Origin: Streptacidiphilus sp. P02-A3a
Lineage (GTDB): Bacteria > Actinomycetota > Actinomycetes > Streptomycetales > Streptomycetaceae
Assembly (NCBI RefSeq): GCF_014084105.1
Contig: NZ_CP048289.1
Coordinates: forward strand, 815,922 to 879,921
Reading direction: 5' to 3'
DNA length: 64,000 nt
The position numbers and the translations under genes were made by a program. How positions within the stretch are numbered: the stretch's first letter is position 1; every line of letters begins with the position of its first letter. The notes below the pieces were generated by a model. It was not told where the DNA came from, made no database searches, and saw only the letters and a program-made list of their open reading frames with translations. Positions 57,759-64,000 of the stretch are shown piece after piece.

Positions 57759-57775
57759 TCTAACGGTCCGTCAGA
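57759..57775. promoter_or_regulatory. Shared operator, copy C
   Basis: TCTAACGGTCCGTCAGA: arms TCTAACGG / CCGTCAGA around T, one mismatch. It lies between the divergent cyclase and SDR genes, 20 nt before the SDR start. Confidence 0.7.
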
Positions 57776-57795
57776 TACTTGAGGAGGGCTGCGGC

Positions 57796-58704
57796 GTGGG
57801 TGAGTTCCTGCGGGGCAAGGTGATCGCGGTGACCGGCGCCGGCCGGGGCATCGGCCGTGCGGTCGCGCTCGGCTGCGCCGCCCAGGGGGCCAGGGTCGTG
57901 GTCAATGACTACGGCGTCGCGGTCGACGGGGCCGGTCCCAGCAGCGAGGTCGCCGCCGCCGTGGTCAAGGAGATCGAGGCGGCCGGGGGCGAGGCGGTGG
58001 CGGTGGCCGACGACGTGTCGACCATGGCCGGTGGCGAGCGCGTGGTGCGCACCGCCGTGGACACCTGGGGGCGCCTGGACGGCGTGGTCTGCGTGGCCGG
58101 AATCCTGCGCGAGCGGATGCTGTTCAACATGTCCGAGCAGGAGTGGGACGGCGTGGTCGACACCCATCTCAAGGGCACCTTCACCGTCTTCCGGGCCGCC
58201 GCCGCGCGGCTGCGCGCCCAGGGCGGCGGCACACTGATCGGCTTCACCAGCGGCAACCACACCGGCAGCGTCAGCCAGGCCAACTACAGCGCGGCCAAGG
58301 GCGGTGTCATCTCGCTGGTCCGCAGCGCCGCGCTGGGCCTGCACAAGTACGGCGTCACCGCGAACTGCGTGGCGCCGGTCGCCCGCACCCGGATGTCGGC
58401 GGGCGTCCCGATCGAACTCACCGAGATCGGCGAGCCGGAGGACGTGGCCGCACTCGTCGTCTACCTGCTCTCCGAGCGGGCCGCCGGGATCACCGGGCAG
58501 GTCTACACCGTCGCCGGGCCCAAGATCGCGGTCTGGGCCCAGCCCCGGGAACTGCGCGCGATGTACGCCGAGGGCGGCTCCTGGACGCCGGAACGCATCG
58601 CCGAGGCGCTGCCCGGCACGGTCGGCAGCGACCCGATGCCGATGCTCGACCGGCTGGCGGAGCTGGCCCGGGCCGCCGCCGCCGAACAGCGCCCCAACGC
58701 CTGA
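57796..58704 (+). CDS. Short-chain dehydrogenase/reductase
   Basis: 302-aa NAD(P)-dependent enzyme. Cofactor loop TGAGRGIGRAVALG, VVNDYGV after beta-2, DDVSTM, and YSAAKGG with the catalytic Tyr and Lys. The N-D-Y-G segment and the loop after it resemble the 3-hydroxyacyl-CoA dehydrogenase part of multifunctional peroxisomal enzymes, suitable for beta-oxidation. GTG 57796 begins just downstream of operator C. Start of the run SDR-acyl-CoA dehydrogenase-ALDH-ADH. An 18-bp tandem duplication starts right after its stop. Confidence 0.93.
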   Translation: MGEFLRGKVIAVTGAGRGIGRAVALGCAAQGARVVVNDYGVAVDGAGPSSEVAAAVVKEIEAAGGEAVAVADDVSTMAGGERVVRTAVDTWGRLDGVVCVAGILRERMLFNMSEQEWDGVVDTHLKGTFTVFRAAAARLRAQGGGTLIGFTSGNHTGSVSQANYSAAKGGVISLVRSAALGLHKYGVTANCVAPVARTRMSAGVPIELTEIGEPEDVAALVVYLLSERAAGITGQVYTVAGPKIAVWAQPRELRAMYAEGGSWTPERIAEALPGTVGSDPMPMLDRLAELARAAAAEQRPNA

Positions 58705-58740
58705 CGCCGTACCCGCCCGAGGCGCCGTACCCGCCCGGGG
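58705..58740. repeat. 18-bp tandem duplication directly after the SDR stop
   Basis: CGCCGTACCCGCCCGAGG (58705-58722) and CGCCGTACCCGCCCGGGG (58723-58740) differ at one base. The first copy begins immediately after TGA 58702-58704. Confidence 0.92.
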
Positions 58741-58777
58741 CAACGCACATCGGAGCACGTCGGAGGGGAGCAACGGC

Positions 58778-59950
58778 ATGGACTTCGCCTTCAGCGCCGC
58801 GGACGAGGTGTTCCGCGCCCGCGCCCGCGACTGGCTCGCCCAGCGGCTGGAAGGCCCCGACGCGCCCTTCGCCGACCTGCGCCGCACCGCCCGGGCCGCT
58901 CTCGCCGTCGAGCGACGCCGGGACTGGGAACGCGAGTTGGGCTCCGGCGGCTGGATCGGCATCGGCTGGCAGCCGGGATCGCTGACCCGGCAGGTGGTCT
59001 GGGCCGAGGAGTACGCCCGGGCCCAGGCCCCCGCGCCGCTCGGGGTGATCGGCGAGCACCTGCTCGGGCCGACCCTGCTGCACCACGGCAGCCGGGCCCA
59101 GCGGGAGCGGTTCCTGCCCGGGATCGCCACCGGCGCCGAGATCTGGTGCCAGGGCTACAGCGAACCCGGCGCGGGCTCGGACCTGGCCGCCGTCCGCACC
59201 AGCGCCCGCAGGGACGGCGACGGCTGGCTGGTCAGCGGGCAGAAGACGTGGACCTCGCTGTCCAGGTGGGCCGACCGCTGCTTCGTGCTGGCCCGCACCG
59301 AACCGGGTTCGCACCGGCACCACGGCCTCAGCCTGCTGCTGCTGCCGATGGACCAGCCCGGACGGGTCGAGGTGCGGCCGATCCGACAGCTCGACGGCGA
59401 GGCGGAGTTCAGCGAGGTCTTCTTCGACGACGCCCGCGCCGACGACGTGCTCGGGCGGGTCGGGGACGGCTGGCGGGTCGCCATGACGCTGCTCGCCTTC
59501 GAACGCGGGGTCGGCATGCTCGGCCGACAGATCGGCTACGCCCGCGAGTTGGCGGTGGTGCTGGCCGAGGCGGCGCGCACCGGGGCCGCCGCCGACCCGG
59601 TGGTCCGCGAACAGCTCACCCGGCAGTGGGCCGACCTCCAGGTGATCCGCTGCAACGCGCTCCGCACCCTGGGCACCGCCGAACCGGGCACCGCCGCCGT
59701 GGCGAAGCTGCTCTGGGGCGGCTGGCACCAGCGGCTCGGCGAACTCGGGGTGCGTGTCCTGGGCCCGGCCGGGGCCCTCGCCCCGGGCCAGTTCGCCAGC
59801 GACACCTATGAACTGACGGAGGCTCAGCACGCGCTGCTGTTCTCCCGGGCCGACACCATCTACGGCGGCAGCGACCAGATCCAGCGCAACCTCATCGCCG
59901 AGCGGGTCCTCGGCCTGCCCCGCGAACCCCGCCCGGCCCGGACCGACTGA
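58778..59950 (+). CDS. Acyl-CoA dehydrogenase (third)
   Basis: 390-aa FAD enzyme. WCQGYSEPGAGSDLAAVRT and VSGQKTWTSLSRWADRC mark the substrate and flavin sites; DQIQRNLIAERVLGLPREP closes. In place of the usual Y-E-G-T the sequence is IYGGSDQIQ, so the canonical catalytic Glu is missing (Gly). ATG 58778 has GGAGGGGAG upstream. It follows the SDR and precedes the aldehyde dehydrogenase by 24 nt, all in one transcript from operator C. Confidence 0.92.
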   Translation: MDFAFSAADEVFRARARDWLAQRLEGPDAPFADLRRTARAALAVERRRDWERELGSGGWIGIGWQPGSLTRQVVWAEEYARAQAPAPLGVIGEHLLGPTLLHHGSRAQRERFLPGIATGAEIWCQGYSEPGAGSDLAAVRTSARRDGDGWLVSGQKTWTSLSRWADRCFVLARTEPGSHRHHGLSLLLLPMDQPGRVEVRPIRQLDGEAEFSEVFFDDARADDVLGRVGDGWRVAMTLLAFERGVGMLGRQIGYARELAVVLAEAARTGAAADPVVREQLTRQWADLQVIRCNALRTLGTAEPGTAAVAKLLWGGWHQRLGELGVRVLGPAGALAPGQFASDTYELTEAQHALLFSRADTIYGGSDQIQRNLIAERVLGLPREPRPARTD

Positions 59951-59974
59951 CACCCACCCCTGGAGGCCCCGGCC

Positions 59975-61465
59975 ATGCCCGGCACACCCGCAACCCACCA
60001 GCTCTTCGTCGACGGCACCTGGCGTGAGGGCGGCGACGGCAGCTACCCCGTGGTCAACCCGGCCACCGAACAGGTCGTCGGCCACGCGCCGGAGGCCTCC
60101 GCCACCGACGTCGCGGACGCCGTCGCCGCCGCCCGCCGGGCCCACCGGGACTGGTCGCGCACCAGCCCGGCGGAGCGCGCCGCGCTGCTCGACCGGATCG
60201 CCGACGCGGTGCTCGACCACGCCGCGGAGCTGGTGCCGCTGCTCCAGGCGGAGACCGGGGCGACCCTCCGGGTGGCCTCGTCCATGCAACTGCCGGTGGT
60301 CGCCGACCGGTTCCGCCGCTACGCCCGGGGCGCGCGGGAGCCGGGCACCGCCGCGCTGGCGCCGCAGCCGGTCGCCGCCTCGCCGCTGGCCCCGGGCGGG
60401 CTCACCAACGCCGTGGCGGTACGCCGACCGGTGGGCGTCGTCGGCTGCGTCACCTCGTACAACTTCCCGATCGTCAACCTCGCCGGGAAGCTCGCGCCCG
60501 CGCTGGCCACCGGCAACACCGTGGTCGCCAAGCCCGCCCCGCAGGACCCGCTGACCTGCCTGCGGCTGGGCGAGATCTTCCAGGAGGCCGGGGCCCCGCC
60601 CGGGATCTTCAACGTGGTGACCGGCTCCGGAGCCGCCCCCGGCGCCGCGCTGGTGGCGTCCCCGGACGTCGACATGATCAGCTTCACCGGCTCGACCGCC
60701 GTCGGCCGCCGGATCGCCGCCGACGGCGGCGCCACCATGAAGCGGCTGCTGCTGGAACTCGGCGGCAAGGGCGCCGCCGTGGTGCTGGCCGACGCCGACC
60801 TGCCCACCGCCGTCGCCGCCATCGGCTCCACCTGGGCGTTCCACTCCGGACAGATCTGCACCGCGCCCACCCGCGCCCTGGTCCACCGCTCCCGCTACCA
60901 GGAGCTGGTGGCGGCGCTGGCCCGGTACGCCGCCGCGCTGCCGGTCGGCGACCCGCTGCGGCCGGGCACCGTCGTCGGCCCGCTGATCAGCGCCGCGCAC
61001 CGGGACCGGGTCGAGGGGTACATCAGCGGCGCGCTGGCCGAGGGCGCGCGCCTGGTTGCCGGGGGCACCCGCAAGGAGCACGCGGCGGACGCGGCACCGC
61101 TCCCCGGTACCGGCTTCTACGTGCCGCCGACGCTGCTGACCGAGGTCACCCCGGGGATGGCGGTCGCCCGGGAGGAGGTCTTCGGCCCGGTGGTGGTGGT
61201 GCTGCCGTTCGACGACGAGGAGCAGGCGGTGGAACTGGCCAACTCCACCGAGTTCGGCCTCTACGACTACGTGTTCTCCGGCGACACCGCCCGGGCGTAC
61301 GCCCTGGCCGGGCGGCTGCGCAGCGGCAGCGTCGGGGTCAACACCGCGCAGCGGCACGCGGAGACGCCGTTCGGCGGCTTCAAGCAGAGCGGCCTGGGCC
61401 GCGACGGCGGCTCCTACGCACTGGACGCGTACACCGAACTCCAGGCCCTGGTCTGGCAGTCCTGA
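59975..61465 (+). CDS. Aldehyde dehydrogenase
   Basis: 496-aa NAD(P)+ enzyme oxidising an aldehyde to a carboxylate. Cofactor region SYNFPIVNLAGKLAPALATG, FTGSTAVGRRI, general base Glu in LLLELGGKG and nucleophile Cys in FHSGQICTAPTR. The end is GFKQSGLGRDGG. Most like benzaldehyde/betaine aldehyde dehydrogenases of aromatic clusters; substrate not determined. ATG 59975 follows CTGGAGG. With the zinc alcohol dehydrogenase next door it forms an alcohol-to-acid pair. Confidence 0.93.
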   Translation: MPGTPATHQLFVDGTWREGGDGSYPVVNPATEQVVGHAPEASATDVADAVAAARRAHRDWSRTSPAERAALLDRIADAVLDHAAELVPLLQAETGATLRVASSMQLPVVADRFRRYARGAREPGTAALAPQPVAASPLAPGGLTNAVAVRRPVGVVGCVTSYNFPIVNLAGKLAPALATGNTVVAKPAPQDPLTCLRLGEIFQEAGAPPGIFNVVTGSGAAPGAALVASPDVDMISFTGSTAVGRRIAADGGATMKRLLLELGGKGAAVVLADADLPTAVAAIGSTWAFHSGQICTAPTRALVHRSRYQELVAALARYAAALPVGDPLRPGTVVGPLISAAHRDRVEGYISGALAEGARLVAGGTRKEHAADAAPLPGTGFYVPPTLLTEVTPGMAVAREEVFGPVVVVLPFDDEEQAVELANSTEFGLYDYVFSGDTARAYALAGRLRSGSVGVNTAQRHAETPFGGFKQSGLGRDGGSYALDAYTELQALVWQS

Positions 61466-61483
61466 CCTGTCCGGCGGATCGCG

Positions 61484-61543
61484 GAACCCGCGGAGACAGA
61501 ACCCGCGGAGACAGAACCCACGGAGACGGAACCCACGGAGAGA
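61484..61543. repeat. 15-bp unit repeated four times, carrying Shine-Dalgarno-like GGAG
   Basis: GAACCCGCGGAGACA (61484, 61499), GAACCCACGGAGACG (61514), GAACCCACGGAGAGA (61529). The array starts 18 nt after the aldehyde dehydrogenase stop. Each unit holds CGGAGA; the last runs into the ribosome site GGAGAGAGG of the alcohol dehydrogenase at 61553. Confidence 0.92.
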
Positions 61544-61552
61544 GGTGCGCGC

Positions 61553-62638
61553 ATGAAAGGCGTGGTCTTCGACGGCAGGACGGCCGAGGTGGTGGACGAC
61601 CTCACGGTCCGCGACCCGGGCCCCGGTGAGGTGCTGGTGCGGATCGCGGCGGCCGGACTCTGCCACAGCGACCTCTCGGTGATCGACGGCACCATCCCCT
61701 TCCCGGTCCCGGTCGTGCTCGGCCACGAGGGCGCGGGCACCGTCGAGGCCGTCGGCGAGGGCGTGGTCCACGTGGCCCCCGGCGACCACGTCGCCGTGTC
61801 CACCATCGCCAACTGCGGCAGCTGCCCCGAATGCGGCCGGGGCCGCCCGACCATGTGCCGCAAGGCCATCGGCCGCCCGGGCACCCCGTTCACCCGCGAC
61901 AGCGCGCCGGGCACCCCCCTCCACAACTTCGCCTCCGCCTCGGTCTTCGCCGAACGCACCGTGGTCAAGGCCGTCCAGGCGGTGCGGATCGACCCGGAGA
62001 TCCCGTTCACCTCCGCCGCGCTGATCGGCTGCTCCGTGGTGACCGGCGTCGGCGCGGCGCTCAACCGGGCCCGGGTCGGCCTCGGCGACACCGTCGCCGT
62101 GATCGGCTGCGGCGGGATCGGCCTGAACGTCATCCAGGGCGCGCGGATCGCCGGGGCCGGGCGGATCGTGGCCGTCGACGCGGTCGCGGCCAAGGAGGGC
62201 ATCGCCCGGACCTTCGGCGCCACCGACTTCGTCGACGCCCGCGCGGTGGACTCCGTCGTCGAGGCCGTCCGCGCGCTGCTGCCGACCGGAGTCGACCACG
62301 CCTTCGAGTGCGTCGGCAGCACCGCGCTGATCCGCCAGGCCGTCGACCTGCTGGACCGGCACGGGCAGGCGGTGCTGCTCGGGATGACGCCGGTCACCGC
62401 CGAGGCCTCGTTCCGGCCCGCCGAGCTCTTCCTGGACAAGGCGGTGCTGGGCTGCCGCTACGGCTCCTCCCGGCCGCAGACCGACATCCCCCGCTACGCC
62501 GCGCTCTACCGCTCCGGCCGCCTGCTGCTGGACGAACTCGTCACCGCCGTCTACCCGGTGGACGAGTTCGAGCGCGCCGCCGACGACACCCAGCACGCCC
62601 GGGTGGCCCGCGCCGTCCTCAGCTTCGGGAGCCACTGA
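61553..62638 (+). CDS. Zinc-dependent alcohol dehydrogenase (MDR)
   Basis: 361 aa. Catalytic zinc: GLCHSDLSV and LGHEGAGTVEAVG; structural zinc Cys set NCGSCPECGRGRPTMC; Rossmann loop GCGGIGLNVIQGARIAGAG. It is of the aryl/benzyl-alcohol or mycothiol/NDMA-linked type. ATG 61553 has GGAGAGAGG upstream, the last of four repeat units. Last gene of the SDR-ACAD-ALDH-ADH run; it would oxidise an alcohol to the aldehyde used by its neighbour. Confidence 0.93.
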   Translation: MKGVVFDGRTAEVVDDLTVRDPGPGEVLVRIAAAGLCHSDLSVIDGTIPFPVPVVLGHEGAGTVEAVGEGVVHVAPGDHVAVSTIANCGSCPECGRGRPTMCRKAIGRPGTPFTRDSAPGTPLHNFASASVFAERTVVKAVQAVRIDPEIPFTSAALIGCSVVTGVGAALNRARVGLGDTVAVIGCGGIGLNVIQGARIAGAGRIVAVDAVAAKEGIARTFGATDFVDARAVDSVVEAVRALLPTGVDHAFECVGSTALIRQAVDLLDRHGQAVLLGMTPVTAEASFRPAELFLDKAVLGCRYGSSRPQTDIPRYAALYRSGRLLLDELVTAVYPVDEFERAADDTQHARVARAVLSFGSH

Positions 62639-62767
62639 GGGGCCTCCGGAGCCGCCGACCCCGCTGGAACCACCGATGCTACCGAAGAGTAGGAACGATC
62701 ACCGGTGCCTTGTTAGGCTGCGGCCCGGGCAGAGCCGCCCGCCACCCCGGCCGATAGGAACCCACAC

Positions 62768-63235
62768 ATGACCGGCACCACGCCCGCCGACCAGCCGTCC
62801 TCCGTCGCCGAACTCCTGGCCGCCACCGTGCCCATGGTGCGGACGCTGAACCTGGAGTTCCTGGAGTGCACCGACCGGCGCGCGGTGCTGCGCCTGCCCG
62901 ACCAGCCCGAGTTCCACAACCACCTGGCCGGTCCGCACGCCGGGGCGATGTTCACCCTGGCCGAGTCCGCGAGCGGCGCGGTCGTCCTGGCCGCCTTCAG
63001 CGACCAGCTCGGACGCGCGGTGCCGCTGGCCGTCAGCGCCGAGATCGCCTACCGCAAGCTGGCCCGGGGCACGGTCACCGCCGCCGCCGAACTCGGCCGC
63101 CCGGCGGCGGAGGTGGTCGCCGAGCTCGACGCGGGCCGGCGCCCCGAGTTCCCGGTGGCGGTCACGCTCACCCGCGAGGACGGCGCGGTCTGCGGCGAGA
63201 TGACCGTGCTGTGGACGCTGCGCCCGCAGCAGTGA
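62768..63235 (+). CDS. Hot-dog thioesterase (PaaI/DUF4442 type)
   Basis: 155 aa. The segment FHNHLAGPHAGAMFTLAESA is the hot-dog helix with the catalytic-type His-Asn and Gly region, followed by AEIAYRKLARGTVTAAAEL. Members hydrolyse acyl-CoA thioesters. ATG 62768 has TAGGAA upstream, with TTAGGCT near 62712 as possible -10. It is separated from the alcohol dehydrogenase by 129 nt and has no copy of the 17-bp palindrome. Its last 68 nt overlap the convergent HAD gene. Confidence 0.85.
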   Translation: MTGTTPADQPSSVAELLAATVPMVRTLNLEFLECTDRRAVLRLPDQPEFHNHLAGPHAGAMFTLAESASGAVVLAAFSDQLGRAVPLAVSAEIAYRKLARGTVTAAAELGRPAAEVVAELDAGRRPEFPVAVTLTREDGAVCGEMTVLWTLRPQQ

Positions 63236-63965
63236 CCGGAGTGGCCCTCGGCCCTCGGGCGGCCGCCTCCGCCCCGGTGATCAGGGCCGGGAGCGTGCTG
63301 AGGTCGGCGAGGTGGTGCGGCACGCCCGGATCAGGGGTGCGCACCAGCACCGCGTCGATCCCGAGGGCGTGGGCCCCGGCGATGTCGGCGACGGGGTTGT
63401 CGCCGATCATCCAGACCCGCTCCGGGTCCCCGGCGGCGGCCAGCGCCAGCCGGAAGGCCTGCGGATGGGGCTTCTCGTAGCCGATCACCGCCGAGTTGAC
63501 GATCGCGTCGAAGCGCGGCGCGATGCCCAGGGCCGTGATCAGCGCCGTGAGTTCGGGTACGTGGTTGGACAGCACGGCGTGCCGCCAGCCCAGTTCGCTG
63601 AGCTCGGCCAGGGCCGGGACGGTGTCCGGGTAGAGCTGCCAGTGCACCGGGTCGGTGTACCGTGCCCGGGCCAGCCCGGCGACGTGGGCCGCCTGCGCTG
63701 ACCCGATCCCGATCCGGGTCAGTCCCTCGGCGATCACTCCGGTCATGTGCCGCCACCAGGCGTCCGGATCGGACAGCTGCGGGTGGGCGAGGTCCGGCTG
63801 GTCCCACAGGTATCTGGTCCTCAGCTCCGCCGATATCTGCTCCCGCCGGTAGCCGTGCCCCGGCGCCTCGGCGTCCAGCAGCTCCAGTACGGTGCCCGAC
63901 CACCGCCCGGGGCGCTGCCCCAGCGTCCCGTCGAAGTCCCACAGCAGCAAACGCCTTCCGGCCAC
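63168..63965 (-). CDS. HAD-superfamily hydrolase
   Basis: 265 aa. Motif I LLLWDFDGTLGQRPG, motif II HAVLSNHVPEL, motif III Lys in GYEKPHPQAFR and motif IV MIGDNPVADIAGAHALGI. A helical cap between I and II fits phosphoglycolate- or haloacid-type phosphatases. GTG 63965 starts directly before motif I. The basic C-terminal tail ([13 protein letters not shown]) lies in the 68-nt overlap with the convergent thioesterase, which suggests a lost earlier stop. Substrate unknown. Confidence 0.87.
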   Translation of the reverse strand: MAGRRLLLWDFDGTLGQRPGRWSGTVLELLDAEAPGHGYRREQISAELRTRYLWDQPDLAHPQLSDPDAWWRHMTGVIAEGLTRIGIGSAQAAHVAGLARARYTDPVHWQLYPDTVPALAELSELGWRHAVLSNHVPELTALITALGIAPRFDAIVNSAVIGYEKPHPQAFRLALAAAGDPERVWMIGDNPVADIAGAHALGIDAVLVRTPDPGVPHHLADLSTLPALITGAEAAARGPRATPVTAAGAASTARSSRRRPRRPRG

Positions 63966-64000
63966 GGATCCGCCCCCTCCCGGCCGCCGACTCGCCTGGT

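Overview
The window is very GC-rich actinobacterial DNA with near-total G/C at third codon positions. The gene content points to Streptomycetaceae (Streptomyces, Kitasatospora or Streptacidiphilus type): futalosine-pathway menaquinone genes, a DmdR-type iron regulator, PucR and NsdA-like regulators, RsbW-like and STAS switch proteins, and DUF3027, DUF2771, DUF4229 and DUF4232 proteins. It looks like chromosomal core grading into an accessory catabolic region at the right. I see no rRNA, tRNA, CRISPR array, insertion sequence or prophage.

Layout. 1-11.1 kb: a HelD-type RNA polymerase-associated ATPase (cut by the left edge), a small orphan protein, a DUF4232 lipoprotein, an XPB-type helicase, a divergent hydroxymethylbilane synthase, a secreted esterase, an XPB-associated protein and a membrane protein. 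11.2-18 kb: HAD hydrolase, a two-helix membrane protein, an extended cold-shock protein, then the unit MFS-DUF2771-mqnB-mqnD and a divergent DUF3027 protein. 18-23.5 kb: a probable nucleobase-use locus (IPNS-like oxygenase, cytosine-deaminase-like enzyme, PucR regulator, NCS1 permease) with remnants of broken genes. 23.6-30.7 kb: late menaquinone genes ubiD-mqnP-ubiX, Lrp regulator, threonine dehydratase, mqnE, GNAT, DUF4229 and a 28-residue membrane peptide. 30.8-38.2 kb: serC, a citrate synthase-like gene, pdxH, a non-coding interval carrying a copy of the 16S rRNA 3' tail, a PAS/GAF protein, a SIS protein and a dmdR1-like iron regulator. 38.2-48.6 kb: primase-like protein, NsdA-like regulator, two conserved unknowns, purU, STAS protein, a GT2/glycerophosphotransferase fusion, galU and a second esterase.

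48.9-62.6 kb is a catabolic region: acyl-CoA ligase, isochorismatase-fold protein, metal amidohydrolase, three acyl-CoA dehydrogenases, cyclase-family hydrolase, SDR, aldehyde dehydrogenase and zinc alcohol dehydrogenase. Three promoter regions in it carry near-copies of one 17-bp palindrome (consensus TCTRACKGNSCRTCAGR), so I read it as one regulon for CoA-dependent breakdown of an unknown acid; the regulator is not in the window. A RsbW-like protein sits inside it between two long non-coding stretches. A hot-dog thioesterase and a HAD hydrolase close the window.

Two genome-style patterns recur. Many genes have a -10-like hexamer 6-8 nt before the start codon (probable leaderless mRNAs), and at least nine short tandem duplications lie at or just after stop codons.
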